Shown here: in pieces, positions 1 to 10,408 of the stretch
Layout: each line of letters opens with the position of its first letter
How positions within the stretch are numbered: the stretch's first letter is position 1
From: Cryptomeria japonica
Lineage: Eukaryota > Streptophyta > Pinopsida > Cupressales > Cupressaceae
Assembly: GCF_030272615.1 (NCBI RefSeq)
Contig: NC_081405.1
Coordinates: 314,608,235-314,672,234 of the forward strand
Direction of reading: 5' to 3'
DNA: 64,000 nucleotides
Position numbers and translations under genes: made by a program
The notes under the pieces: model-generated
The model's input: only the letters and a program-made list of their open reading frames with translations
Database searches by the model: none
Told to the model about the DNA's origin: nothing

Positions 1-2572
1 CCAATTGTCTGATGGTGCTCAATGTACAAATATTAAGACCTGCTCCTCCATCTATCAGGACTCGTTTTATTCGGTGTTTATGTATGAAAGCTTCAATATG
101 TAGAGGTGCATTGTGAGGCTGACTTATGGAGGCGTCATCGGCTTCTGTAAATGTGAGGGAGTGTGGAACGGATAGGTATCCCACCATGGCTTGAAACTGA
201 TCCACGTTTAGATCCGTAGGGACAGCAGTATCTCTCAAGGTTTTGTCAAGGACAGCTTTATGTGCAGGAGATATACGTAAGAGCTCAAGAATAGAGATGA
301 GTGCGGGTGTTTTCCCTAATTGCTCTACAAGATCGTACTCAGGCTTAGTTGACGGAAGATTGGTATTCTTAGAAGAGGTTCCTGGCAATGTGATCTTACC
401 TCGACGAGTTGTAACATGACATTCAGAGGTAGCTTCGGATGAAAATCCCACACCTTTTAGGACAATTTTAGGTCGCTGAGGAGGATTCTCAGGATTTTTA
501 TTTTTGATAGTAATGGTAGAAATATGATTGTCCATTGAGATGTGGTTAATAGTGGAATCATAATTGTAAGATGTTCTGGTGTAATTGGCTTGATCATCTG
601 TGACTTTGCCTTTTCCCTTGTCATGTTTTGGGAATGGTTCCTTAAACACCTCATGCTCTTGGTTAGATGAATGTCCCTCAATCTCAATATCTCCTCTGTC
701 AATGAGATCTTGTACAATGTTTTTCAATCGATGGCAATTACTTGTCTTGTGACCCTTGCTCTTATGAAATTCACAATATTCATCATCATTCCACCAATTC
801 GGTTTTACCTTTGGTTCATATGGAGGAAAATCTGGGACCGTGATCACTTTGTTTGCTACAAGCTTTTTGAATACTGATTCAAGTGGTTCTCCCAATGGAG
901 TGTACTTCCTTCGTGGTTTGGAAGCTGTTTGATTGTTCACTTGATTGTTGGTAGAATTTGATCCAGAAAAGATGAACTTTGGTCTCACTGTGTTAGCATC
1001 CACAACACCATCATTAACTGTGTTCTTGTTCTTGTTCCAAAACTTTGGTTTGTCTTTTCCCTTAAAGTCCTCTTTGTTTTCTTTGAATAGTTTGATAACT
1101 CCTTGTTCAATTAAGACTCTTTCTGTTGCTAGGCCCTTTTCAATGACATCCTTGAATGTAGACAAACAAGCTTTTCTGAGATCATAACCAATAGCCTTGT
1201 TAACATTTTGGGTGAACATTTCCACCATTTGTTTTTGCGGGATTTCACAAGAGCATCTGCTAGCTAAGTTCCTCCATCTTTGCAAAAATGACGCAAAAGA
1301 TTCTCCTTCTTTTTGTTTCGTATTGCACAAGGTAGTAACTGAGACATCTGTTTCAATGTTGTAAGAGAAATGTTGAATGAATGCCTCTGCCAAGTCACCC
1401 CATGACTTAATACCAGGAGGTAATTGAGAAAACCATTCCATCGCTTGATCTCCTAAGCTCTGTGGGAACAACCTCATTAAGTATGTTTCTTCTGCCGCTA
1501 CCTCAATGCAAGCTGTGAAGAATTGTCTTATGTGTGCCTTGGGATCTCCTCTCCCTCTATATTTGTCAAATTTCGGTGTTGCAAAGTGCGGAGGAAACGG
1601 AGGCATGGGAATGCTCTTATCAAAGGGATAAGGGCATATATCTCTCATAGTATATGTGGGTTTTGATGTGCCCATGTCTTCCACTTTCTTTTGTAGATCT
1701 CTAATTTGTTGCTCCAAATTATTTTTGGGAGGAGATGGATTTCTTGTAGCATATCCCATGTTTGAAACACCCATTTGAGGAGGAGCTTGTTGCATGTATG
1801 GATGATACTGATCGTAGACATGTCCATATGGAGGTCTATATTGTTGCGACATGTATGGAGCACTTGGCATAATTTCTTGTTGAGGAACCCCATATCTGTT
1901 TTGTGTGTATAAACCATATTCAATGGGCCTTTCATTTTCCATTGTGTTGCCCCCAATTTTGGCATGAGGTCTTCTTGTGTCAAAATTTTGAGGAAGTCCT
2001 TGAGTATCCATTTGTCTTGGTTGACCTATATCTTGAGCATGTGTTTGAACATAAGGCCTCCATGATGGTTTTTGAGTGTAAGTATCGTGCATTTGAGCTT
2101 GTGTATGTGGGATTGCTGGTTTCTGAAGCAAAACTGATGGTGACTCCGGCATCATATTATTTGGTCCTCCACTATTTGGTTGAGTTTGTTGTGAAGGTCT
2201 ACTTTCCATAAGTTGAGATAAGTCAAAATCATGTGGTATCTTAGCTCCACTTTGTGCCATCATGTTTAGAAAGTATTGACGATCTCTCCTCATTATCTCT
2301 TCAACCAATCTATTGAATTGAGGATCCATTATAGATTCTTGTATGTCTGCTGATAGTATTGAAGAATTGTCCACATTATCATTGTGTGTAGCGTTGTGTA
2401 TAGCGTTTGCGCTTTCCATATTTGGATTGTGTCTATAAACATTCATGTCTGGTAATGTAGTGTGCTCAGGATTGTAGAAGACATCATTGTCATACTCATA
2501 AGAACTCATGTTTACGGGTCCTTGAGCTTCTTTAGCTTTTCTCCTAGATTTTTGAAGACGGGTTTCAACCAT
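1..2572 (-). CDS. gag-protease polyprotein of gypsy element A, partial, open frame
   Basis: One frame stays open from an ATG at 2572 to the window edge, about 857 codons. I checked the phase at several points and it is the same at both ends. The N-terminal third is polar and rich in Q, N and P. A retrotransposon capsid region follows near 1640-1200, with motifs YPFDKS, WFSQLPPG, LCNTKQKEG and FLQRWR. A zinc knuckle of form C-x2-H-x4-H-x4-C (YCEFHKSKGHKTSNCHRLK) lies near 740. The aspartic protease begins near 70 with LIDGGAGLN, so the catalytic Asp is present. Gag would form the particle and protease would cleave the polyprotein. An in-frame TAG at 2576-2578 lies just before the ATG, which supports this start. 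This is the only undamaged retroelement frame in the window, so A may be young. Confidence 0.85.
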   Translation of the reverse strand, partial: MVETRLQKSRRKAKEAQGPVNMSSYEYDNDVFYNPEHTTLPDMNVYRHNPNMESANAIHNATHNDNVDNSSILSADIQESIMDPQFNRLVEEIMRRDRQYFLNMMAQSGAKIPHDFDLSQLMESRPSQQTQPNSGGPNNMMPESPSVLLQKPAIPHTQAQMHDTYTQKPSWRPYVQTHAQDIGQPRQMDTQGLPQNFDTRRPHAKIGGNTMENERPIEYGLYTQNRYGVPQQEIMPSAPYMSQQYRPPYGHVYDQYHPYMQQAPPQMGVSNMGYATRNPSPPKNNLEQQIRDLQKKVEDMGTSKPTYTMRDICPYPFDKSIPMPPFPPHFATPKFDKYRGRGDPKAHIRQFFTACIEVAAEETYLMRLFPQSLGDQAMEWFSQLPPGIKSWGDLAEAFIQHFSYNIETDVSVTTLCNTKQKEGESFASFLQRWRNLASRCSCEIPQKQMVEMFTQNVNKAIGYDLRKACLSTFKDVIEKGLATERVLIEQGVIKLFKENKEDFKGKDKPKFWNKNKNTVNDGVVDANTVRPKFIFSGSNSTNNQVNNQTASKPRRKYTPLGEPLESVFKKLVANKVITVPDFPPYEPKVKPNWWNDDEYCEFHKSKGHKTSNCHRLKNIVQDLIDRGDIEIEGHSSNQEHEVFKEPFPKHDKGKGKVTDDQANYTRTSYNYDSTINHISMDNHISTITIKNKNPENPPQRPKIVLKGVGFSSEATSECHVTTRRGKITLPGTSSKNTNLPSTKPEYDLVEQLGKTPALISILELLRISPAHKAVLDKTLRDTAVPTDLNVDQFQAMVGYLSVPHSLTFTEADDASISQPHNAPLHIEAFIHKHRIKRVLIDGGAGLNICTLSTIRQL

Positions 2573-3063
2573 GAACTAGGTGTTAGACCAATATGTGAGA
2601 GACTTAGACGAAAATGACAAGGGTATGTAAGACCAAGAGTTGTATGGAGTGTAAATGAATCTGAAGTTTACTTGCAACGTCCAAAGTGTAAGACCAAGTA
2701 TGTATGTTGTAGAGTAGGTGTGACTTCCAAAGAGAGGATAGTTTCTCTTGATGAGGTAAGCTGACCTTGACTCTAAGTAAGACCAAATGAGACCCAAAGG
2801 TAAGAAACCTTGATGAGGGATCACTTAGCAAAGTGTTGTAGTATGTAGTGTGTTGACAAAGTATAGTGAGGACAAGCAAGTGACTCTTTGACTCAAGTTT
2901 AGACAAGTATGACTGTAAAATGAGGTATGAAGCAATGATGGACTGTGTAAGACCTTAGAACAGGCTGAATGCTAGATGAACCTGAAGAGATAACCTAGGA
3001 AGCTCAAGTGTGCCGAAACTGATTTCTTTGTTTGCTTGACTGTTAAACTTTTTTCAAATCCTG

Positions 3064-3348
3064 ACACAGACGCCTCTGTATACTTCACAGACGCGATTTT
3101 AAGACACAGACGCTATTCTGTTTGACACAAACGTGATTCTGAGATTTCCTGTTGATGTTTGCTAAGACTGACAGATTTTTGCAATTGTGGACACAGACGC
3201 GCCTGTATACTTCACAGACGCTATTTCCAGACACAGACGTGTCTCTGTTCGACACAGACGCTGATAAAAACACAGACGCTATTCTGTACTTCACAGACGC
3301 GTTTATCAGACACAGACGCGGTTTTAACAGACACAGACGCGTTTCTGT
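3064..3348 (-). repeat. CAGACG repeat cluster 1 in leader of A
   Basis: On the plus strand the motif CACAGACGC or close variants recurs about 12 times, separated by 10-30 bases of TTCTGT-rich sequence. Several copies begin GACACAGACGCG. The spacing is irregular, so it is a dispersed short-motif cluster and not a clean tandem array. There is a gap without the motif around 3125-3190. Confidence 0.8.
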
Positions 3349-3597
3349 AACCTTAGTGCAGTCTTTCCTATCTGTGAATTTGTTTTGCTGTGACCAAATC
3401 TGATTTTGCGACTGTTTTTCGTGACAAGAGGACACAGTGTTGATGACCCAATGTTTGCAGACTGTTTAGACTCCAAAAAAGTGTGTTGTTTGATGTAAAA
3501 AGTTTTTTGCATACACTTGAAGACACAAAAGACACAATGTTTTGCTGTTTTGTCTTGATTGTTTGAATGTTTATCATAAGTCAAGCACAATTCTTAT

Positions 3598-3835
3598 GGC
3601 TGGCCAGGACAATAATTGTTGATCCCACATGGGGTTTTACCCCCGAGGCTACGCTATTCAGAGCGGATACTTAGATGCTTGACCTCACTGGCTCCACCCT
3701 CGGCACTCACTTCTCGGGTCAGCCAAGCATCAGTCCCCATGAAAACTCCCCATGGCGAACTTTGTATCTCTACTAAGAACCGTATGTGTGTGGGCCGCTA
3801 CCAGAGGTCCGACCTCCTGCCTCAACAACTAGAAG
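3598..3835 (-). other. Leader block conserved between gypsy elements A and C
   Basis: The reverse complement of this stretch aligns with 31495-31735 in the leader of element C at roughly 80% identity by eye, over about 240 bp. Shared landmarks on the plus strand here include CTTAGATGCTTGACC, GCACTCACTTCTCGGG, CATGGCGAACTTTGT and AGAGGTCCGACCTCCTG. The last contains a near-palindrome AGGTCCGACCT that could fold. No reading frame is shared, so conservation is likely at the RNA or DNA level. Confidence 0.75.
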
Positions 3836-4557
3836 GATTTGGGCATCTAAAACAATGAGGTGCTAGTAAGGGCATCCGCTCGTGTGGCCATACATGCGGC
3901 ACTTTCAGCTCTGTAAATACAGAAGGCTCCCAGCCGGTAGGGGTTACGCCCTACAAATGATCAAATAAATTTGATCAAACGGGTTTATGGGGAGACATAG
4001 TGTCGGTATGAACTAATCAGCACACGTTATTCATAGTTTTCACCATGAATACATTTGATTATAGTGGCTTGGAAGAAGATGGCTTTTCTTCGCTACCACT
4101 TGGGTCGTTCTCTTCTCACTAGTAGTCCTAATGACCACACGGGAAGACAGGCCCTCTAAAGAATAAACACAAAGAGCCTATTGCTCAAGACACAAAAGAC
4201 AATGGTTCAATTTTAGTGCACCAATCGAAGTGTTTGCTAAGCTATGAAGACAAGGCACACAAATAAAATTACAAAACCCTAGCTAAGGCCCTGCAACAAA
4301 ATTGTTAGTAGTTTGGGTTGTTTCAAATGATAACCCCTTCCTGCAAACACACAAGTTAGGTAAATTTTAAGAAAAACCCAAAAAGACTTTGTGAAAAGGG
4401 GCCTTCAACAAAAACGTATTTGCCTCCAAAGTAAGCTGCACAAACCAGGTTAGCTAGATCTGCAAAGGTTAGCCAAAAATAAACCAGATCTGAAAACCCT
4501 AAGTACAAAATCCGAAAAGCCGAATCGAAAAACTTGAAAAAAATTTGCAAAAACAGA

Positions 4558-4822
4558 ATGCACAGACGCTGTTATACCAGACACAGACGCGTCTGTCCGA
4601 CACAGACGCGGTTCTGTGATTTGCAGACGTGATTTCAGAACACAGACGCCTCTATATTCTGCAGACGCGATAGTATGGTTCACAGACGCGATTCGGGATC
4701 ACAGACGCGACTTTCAGAAACCTGCAAAAATAGAAAATGACAGAAACACAGACGCGATAAAAGATGTCACAGACGCCTCTGAAATACAAAAACGCGATCC
4801 GAACACTCGCAGACGCGAAAAA
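4558..4822 (-). repeat. CAGACG repeat cluster 2 in leader of A
   Basis: About 11 further copies of (A/G)CAGACGC(G) in plus-strand orientation, between the conserved block and the primer-binding site. The motif matches that of the cluster at 3064-3348 although about 1.2 kb separates them. Confidence 0.8.
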
Positions 4823-4905
4823 AACCTAAAATGTCGTCGAAATCGTCCGATCTGCAACTTCAAAAATGCAAAATCTGCAACAAAATGTTAAATGCAAAGG
4901 GACAA

Positions 4906-4925
4906 GAGTCCCACCGGGCGTGCCA
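4906..4925 (-). other. Primer-binding site of element A
   Basis: On the minus strand TGGCACGCCCGGTGGGACTC starts three bases after the LTR end. It begins with the TGG expected to pair with a tRNA CCA end. Element C has the same site with one change (29595-29614). I could not assign the tRNA. Confidence 0.75.
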
Positions 4926-4928
4926 AAA

Positions 4929-5708
4929 TGTATATGGTGAAAATGGATAGCAATAAACAACAATATTGAAAGACTAAAATGGATTCAACCACCAAACCCT
5001 AGCCTAACAATGAACAAAGATCCACCATAACATATGAAGATAACCTAAGACAATGCAAAATAACTCAATAAATCACAAAGATTATACCATCACATGTCCA
5101 CTAGGGTTTTTGATCTCCATTCTTCCTATCTCCATTGATCTTGTTTGATATGCTTGCTCTCAGATTTTTGTATGCACAAGAGCTCAACAAAGAACGGAAT
5201 GTGGTTGCAAGTAGGATCGTAGTGTAGCCAAGTCCTCCAAAATCAGTCATTAGGGGTCCCTGGTAATGAAGAAAGCATCTCCTTAAATAGAAGACACAAT
5301 AGAAAATGGAGGGTTAAGATTGAGAGGTGTAAAAAGAGAGGTCGGCTAGGATTAGAGGGTAGGTATAAGAAATACCAAAATAATGAAAGGGGTAGGTAGT
5401 GTAGGAAATAAGAGATGAATGACATGTGTCATGTGTAGAAAAGGTTAATGAATTAATTAAATAAATAAAGATTTATTTAATTAATAGAAGAAGTAGGGTA
5501 ATTAAATAAATAAAATATTTATTTAATTTAGGAAAGGGATAATTTAAATAAATAAATGTATTTATTTAAATGAGAAATAAGGCTAGAAGAGGATAAATGA
5601 ATTAATTAAATAAATAAAGATTTATTTAATTAATAGAAGAATTAAGCTAAAGTAATTAAATAAATAAAATATTTATTTAATTAGACTGGACAATTTTGGG
5701 TGTCTACA
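4929..5708 (-). repeat. 5' LTR of element A
   Basis: A 780-bp unit that begins TGT and ends ACA. On the minus strand it starts TGTAGACACCC and ends just before the primer site. The U3 part is made of repeated AATTAAATAAATAAA and TTTATTTAATTAA tracts near 5440-5690. A possible TATA element, CTATTTAAGG on the minus strand, lies near 5282-5291. The second LTR is outside the window, so the edges rest on the termini and primer site. Confidence 0.8.
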
Positions 5709-6016
5709 ATAATAAACATTCAACCCTAACTCTATTGAATTCTCTATATCTCATGAATATTATTCCAGCATCACAAATCAACATGAAGTCTTACAAAGAT
5801 CCTTGAGGATCAACTGCACAAACATTCACAACTATCTGCAACTTGCCCTAGCCAATTACAGATCATAGACAAAGGTTTTTAGTATCTCCATGAAAAGATT
5901 TCCCTTAACGCCAAGTGCCTTAGTTACTGGATGAGGTTTTGGTACCAAAATCAAGTGCGGACCCATTTACTGCATCTGAAACACCCTTCTTGACCCATTT
6001 CTTCTTTTATTGCTTT

Positions 6017-7090
6017 CTAATCTTCAACCTTCACTTTACCCTTATCATTTGACTTGTTTTTGTCTATCATAACATTCTTGTATATATTCTTTCTTATGCA
6101 AAATTTGGCAATGTGACAGGATTTGTTGCAAGCGTAGCAAACAATGTTGTTTCTCAGATTAGGCCTAGAATTGAGTTGATTTCCCCTTGATTTGCATTGA
6201 TTAGCAATATGTCCAAATCTTCCACAAGCATAGAATTTTACATTTCTCGTATTTATCATACTTTTGCATTTAATAGACTTATGACCATATCTATTGCAAT
6301 TGAAACATTGTCTAGAAATGATAAATTATTCTGATTATCCTTACTTCTGCATTGACTTGCGATATGACCAAATTTATTGCAAATAAAGCATTTACCATTG
6401 AATTTGTAATCGTTAGGTTGCCTTACTAGAGATCTCTTGTTCTTCAGAGGATTAACATTGCTTTGACTAGATCTAGAGCTTTCTCCTTTCTCAAATCCAA
6501 GTCCTCCCATATCATCTTTATTCTTCTGACTTTGTAGCATCTGATTCAACTTAGCTGAGCTAGAATTGAATTTTTCTTTGCACTCATTAGCAGTGGTAAG
6601 TTCATCTCTCAAAATTATGATCTACCTTTCAAACTCTTGCTCATTATTCTTGGACTGTATCAATTCAAGCTTTAGCAGGTCATTTTCATGATTAAGTCTA
6701 CAACATTCACCAGATCTATCCTTTAGTGACTGAGTCAAAATTCCCTTATTCATCTTCCTATCTTCAATCTACTTTGTCAGCTTCATTACAATGGATTGCA
6801 TTTCATTCTTCAAGACTGCATTATCTCTAGCATGTTTTTCACATTCATTTGTCTTATCTTTTAAGGCCTAGTCATTAATGCTTTGGTGTTCTTTTTCCTT
6901 GAGTTTTTCCATAAGATCCTTTGTCTTTTCTCTAGATGTGTTCACTTTCTCCTTCAATGACTCAATGAAGTCTTTAGCATCACTCATATTTTTTCTTGGG
7001 CTATTTTCTTCTTTTCTTGCTATATCTAGATCTTCAAGTGCCACATGAAGTTGTTTCTGTAAATTTTATTCCATTGCTTCACTATCCTGG
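6017..7090 (-). pseudogene. copia gag relic with zinc knuckles (element E)
   Basis: Two open pieces on the minus strand, 6256-6612 and 6017-6259, and a broken upstream part to about 7090 rich in E, K, N and Q, likely a coiled coil. Knuckles of form C-x2-C-x4-H-x4-C are visible: CFICNKFGHIASQC near 6350 and, in the second piece, YACGRFGHIANQC (first Cys lost) and CYACNKSCHIAKFC. A further knuckle near 6290 is split by a frameshift. Several knuckles in a row after a coiled coil fit a plant copia gag that binds element RNA. Stops and shifts make it non-functional. Confidence 0.7.
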
Positions 7091-7120
7091 ATCTGCCTCA
7101 AGATGTTAGGCTTCCTCGGA

Positions 7121-7140
7121 GGAGCTAGGCTCTCATACCA
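7121..7140 (-). other. Primer-binding site of copia element E
   Basis: The minus strand reads TGGTATGAGAGCCTAGCTCC two bases inside the LTR. This is close to the usual plant copia site TGGTATCAGAGCC, which pairs with initiator methionine tRNA. Confidence 0.8.
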
Positions 7141-7142
7141 AT

Positions 7143-8269
7143 TGTTGGAAGAAATGAACACTGAGAAGGGGGGGTGAATTAGTGTTCTGTAATTCATAAC
7201 TTTCTTTAACTAGTACTTAAACCACCATATGCAAATGAATAAATATAAAGTGCAGAAACTCAACACAAACAAGTATAAAACCATAACACCATAATTTATA
7301 CATGGAAACCTGAAAAGGTAAAAACTACGGTGGGATTGAGAACCACAATATGATAATACTATGATCATGAGTATAATAATATTACGAGGGAATGCACATA
7401 CATTCAGGCACAATGCCTAGAGCTCATTGCTCAATTACAAAGAGAGGGTTGCAACCCTAGAAGGACTCACTATCCTACAAATGATAGCTGATTGTCTGAA
7501 CTAATGAATATCATCTACAAATGCCAACATATAATTTAGATTAAGCACAGAAGTCTTCTTCCACTGATCTAGCACACTGCTTTGTTCTTCTCTGCTCTAT
7601 CATATATCGGAGCACTGATCCAAGGATAGTGCATGTGAAACTGCACATAGATGCTCATACAATCTTTGCACGCCACCATTGAATTAAAAAACTCTCAAAT
7701 AGATCGGTCTTATATACCCACAACACTTGATTAGGTCTCCAATATGTCGACTCCAAACAGATTCAAAAAACATGAAATGTATAACAAGAAGGCTTAATCT
7801 GTTTACCAATGCTCATGTGGACCAAAACAAATTGAAATTATGCTTCAAACAAGTCGACACAACAACCTCAAACATGACACCAATCAACAAAATTATCTCA
7901 AAGATTCTACATAACACACTACACAACAATAACCCAACTAACTTTGTTCTTCCTGAAATACTAGTTACCGGATCATTAAACTTGCACAAGAATCAACACT
8001 GAAAGATAGGATTTTTGATAAAACAATTCCAACCAACAAGTCAACTATCTCTTCCATGAAAAATGCAAATGTGCACCCAAAATCAAGATCTGCTAAATGT
8101 ACTCATAGTCTACCGAACATAGTGTTCCACCTTCCAAACTTAAGCAAAACTTTCGGTAGAATGAATTTGCGTATACCAGATGATGTATCTGGTCTGATTT
8201 TCCATTAATGACAACCCCTAAACAATCCTCAAGCACAAATTTCTTCTGGAACAGTGTCTCTTGCCAACA
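7143..8269 (-). repeat. 5' LTR of copia element E
   Basis: An 1127-bp unit with perfect 6-bp terminal inverted repeats, TGTTGG at 7143 and CCAACA at 8269. The inner edge has a G run and GGTGAATTAGTG, the same design as the LTR edges of copia D (28272 and 41853), so the two are related families. No second copy is in the window. The outside flank is AGAGC. Confidence 0.75.
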
Positions 8270-8503
8270 AGAGCAAGTTCACTCGTTTGAGAGCTTTTTT
8301 TAGGGTGCGACGGGTGTCCTCTTTTGGGGGGACTTCTTAGTTCCTTCTTTCTTTCTCTCTCTATTTTTCTTTTAGGGGGGGTACTCTCTTTTGTTTCATG
8401 GGGGATTCTACTTTTTTTTGGGGGGGGGGAATACTATGTACATGGGTACCTCATTAGGCTTCATTTGTCAAGATCCATATTTTAACCCACCTAAGCTACA
8501 CTT
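8270..8503. other. Low-complexity G/T-rich stretch
   Basis: Runs of G (up to 9) and T, with CTTTCTTTCTCTCTCT, between the copia E LTR and the next LTR. It may be a decayed tail of the element that owned the 8513 LTR. No gene is visible. Confidence 0.5.
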
Positions 8504-8511
8504 AAGGGGGG
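8504..8511 (+). other. Polypurine tract before LTR at 8513
   Basis: AAGGGGGG lies one base before TGTTAGTGTAGG. This is the standard placement of the plus-strand primer of a copia element and marks the following LTR as a 3' LTR on the plus strand. Confidence 0.65.
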
Positions 8512-8512
8512 T

Positions 8513-8990
8513 TGTTAGTGTAGGCCTTTTAATTCCTAGTTGGGTTTAAGTTTCCCTTTTGTTTTGGGTTTTTGGTACACTTTTATTAATATTTCTTAGG
8601 TTAATAAAGCATGTTTACTTAAGTGAAGTGGGTGTTGAGGTATCGTCAAGCTATGAGGAGGTGCATTTATTATGTTTACACAATCATGATGGTCCCTTGT
8701 TCACTTGTATTTCCACCTCCACACCTCGCTTCAGTCTATATAAACATGCTACCTAGCTTGTATTTTCATATTAGATATTGGAGACATAAAGATTTCTCTT
8801 GATTCTATTTTATTGCTAAGTATTTGTGCATCAACTTTCTCTAGTATTGTTATTTTATCCAGTTTATTTCCAATTTTGTGTTCTAATACTTTCAATTTGA
8901 TTCTGGTTTAAATCTTTTTTTTGTTGGATTTGAACAACTCTTGACTTTCATTTTTATATGTCTGTGATGCTACATAATAGATATGTTTTT
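8513..8990 (+). repeat. 3' LTR of a copia-type element (3' edge uncertain)
   Basis: It starts TGTTAGTGTAGGCC after a purine tract, and has a TATA box (8737-8744). I could not find the matching ACA end with certainty; GATGCTACA near 8975 is one candidate. The internal part of this element is not recognisable upstream, so this is a relic. The 65-codon open frame at 8559-8756 falls inside the LTR and is not a gene. Confidence 0.5.
8737..8744 (+). promoter_or_regulatory. TATA box of the copia-type LTR
   Basis: TATATAAA, about 225 bases into the LTR, preceded by a C-rich stretch. It is a normal place for the LTR promoter. Confidence 0.5.
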
Positions 8991-9790
8991 TTTGTACTAG
9001 TAAGACCCCTAGGTAATTGGAAATTTCCCCTCTATTTGACTAGTTTTTGGCTTTCTTGTAACTAGATACTTATGGATAAAGGCAATGTTCTAATTTATTT
9101 TTCCCCTCACGGGCCTCTTACTTTATACTTTTTCATATTATACCTAAAACAATGCAGACAGTCCCCATCATTGCAATTTACCAACTAAAAAATATTAAAT
9201 TAATTTTTTTATTATTATAATAATCATAAAAATAAAACTAGTTTAATTATAGGTATTTATATATTAGAATAATAAATAATGACAAATAAAAATCGTTCAC
9301 CAATGAAAGATGGAATTTTAATGTTAAAAATTATAATATTAATTATAACAATACTATTAATTAACTATTGAGAGGTATTTTACAATGGCAGCAAGCTATT
9401 GAATGTAGTGCTATAAGCATGTTAACATAATCTCTTACCTTTATTCTTACAACCATTTACATGTCAAAATATAAAATGTAATATTTAAATTTATGTTCCA
9501 CGTATATTGTGAAAAAATAGTTTGGATTTGATATATAAATTTGAAGTAAATAAAATACCTCTAAGTTGGTATCTTTTCATGCTTTTAGATAGATGTAATT
9601 ATGATATCTATACTTGTTAATGTATAATTATTTATGTAATAAAATAATCAATAATGACATAAATAACCATCACAAGCCATCTTTGAAATTATCATCATTT
9701 TGAGAAGATTCAAGTGGACCAAATAAACATACTTTGGAAGGCCCATGATAGGTGTGGTAGGGTGGAAGACTGCCATACAAATTCTTAATC
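8991..9790. other. AT-rich intergenic sequence
   Basis: Mostly A and T with no supported gene, RNA or element. Short open frames here have no recognisable features. Confidence 0.6.
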
Positions 9791-9804
9791 CAAAGCAACA
9801 GCCT

Positions 9805-9900
9805 ACTTCGCCAGGGTTGTCCCTGTGACGGAGGGGCAAAGCTGCATGCCTCCTATGTAGGAGGTCTCATGTTCGAAGCTCCCTTGAGCACCTTGGCCTG
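9805..9900 (+). mobile_element. Possible tRNA-derived SINE body
   Basis: The stretch GGGGCAAAGCTGCATGCCTC, then TAGGAGGTCTCATGTTCGAAGCTCC, resembles the A-box and B-box region of a plant tRNA-like SINE head. The B-box match is GTTCGAAGCTCC. I saw no clear tail or target duplication, and the 3' limit is unknown; it may reach about 10020. It could also be a decayed tRNA pseudogene. Confidence 0.4.
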
Positions 9901-10029
9901 TTGTTTCCATGTTAAGTCGTTCAACATTACAGATGATGTTGCTAACGAGGTTGTGATAGTGCACCGTATGATGGAAGGAACCTAGAAGGCACAAAGGTGT
10001 AGGAATTCTAGTCCTGCGGAAGGCTAGCA

Positions 10030-10275
10030 GAGGAGAGATAAGGAAATAAGTGGATGGTTGTCAGGTTGGAGGCAAAAATGGAGTGACAAGGAGATCAAGT
10101 GGAGCGATAAGGAGAAGGAGCGAAGGCAATATTGAAGGAGAAGGAGCGAAGGCAATATTGAAGTGATAAGGAGCAGAAGGTATAAGGAGTAATACGGAGG
10201 GATAAGGAGATTGACAGGTGATAGAGGGCTACAGATGGAGGGCTACAGATGGAGGGATAAGGAGATTATGGAGCA
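10030..10275 (+). repeat. Purine-rich short tandem repeats
   Basis: GGAGAAGGAGCGAAGGCAATATTGAA occurs twice in tandem near 10119-10165, GGGCTACAGATGGA twice near 10227-10256, and GATAAGGAG six or more times. It looks like a degenerate simple repeat built from GATAAGGAG and GGAGCGA units. Confidence 0.65.
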
Positions 10276-10300
10276 AAATAATGAACGACCTCTAGAAACC

Positions 10301-10386
10301 TAAGAGGTCGTTCATTTAATACATCGGATTTGAACAACTCTAATTACATCGAATGCATTCGTTTGTATTAAATGAACGACCTCTTA
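10301..10386. repeat. 22-bp perfect inverted repeat (hairpin, MITE-like)
   Basis: The left arm at 10301-10322 and the right arm at 10365-10386 are exact reverse complements over 22 bp, around a 42-base loop. The loop contains the palindrome CGAATGCATTCG (10350-10361). A third partial copy of the arm, ATGAACGACCTCT, lies just outside at 10281-10293. It may be a MITE remnant or a hairpin RNA source. It stands about 1.1 kb upstream of the F-box gene, just outside the region shared with the ghost copy at 22230. Confidence 0.75.
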
Positions 10387-10408
10387 GTGCATATCTATGA
10401 CTGTTTCA

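Larger units (their letters stand above)
2573..4928 (-). other. Long untranslated leader of gypsy element A
   Basis: About 2.3 kb lie between the primer site and gag. No conserved protein was recognised in either direction; the short open frames in the CAGACG repeats run on both strands and look like by-products of the repeat. The leader holds two CAGACG repeat clusters and a block of about 240 bp conserved with the leader of element C. Long leaders are usual in Tat/Ogre-type elements. Confidence 0.7.
1..5708 (-). mobile_element. Ty3/gypsy LTR retrotransposon A, 5' half (runs off window)
   Basis: Read on the minus strand this element has a 5' LTR (4929-5708), a primer-binding site, a leader of about 2.3 kb and a gag-protease frame continuing past position 1. 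The protease motif and the C-x2-H-x4-H-x4-C gag knuckle are those of the same lineage as elements B and C in this window, probably Tat/Ogre-like. RT, RNase H, integrase and the 3' LTR would lie to the left of the window. It seems inserted in copia element E, whose gag remnant begins just beyond 5708. The possible target duplication is ATAAT (5709-5713) but the partner side is not visible. Confidence 0.88.
5714..8269 (-). mobile_element. Ty1/copia element E, truncated 5' end
   Basis: The minus strand carries an LTR (7143-8269), an initiator-tRNA-type primer site and a decayed gag with several zinc knuckles. Pol is missing: the recognisable sequence stops near 5940, and beyond 5708 element A takes over. 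The simplest reading is that A inserted into E's coding region and the rest of E lies left of the window. Sequence 5714-5930 shows no clear domain. Confidence 0.75.

Noticed and set aside
3085-3590. Several overlapping open frames on both strands in 3085-3590 and 4356-4891
   Set aside because: They run through the CAGACG repeats and their flanks in several frames at once, as repeats without stops will do. No domain is seen.
5440-5700. Repeated AATTAAATAAATAAA blocks considered as a CRISPR-like or satellite array
   Set aside because: They lie inside the LTR of element A, similar tracts occur in the LTRs of B, and spacers are not unique.
9648-9994. Two minus-strand frames near the SINE candidate
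   Set aside because: They run over the tRNA-like region and have no domain.
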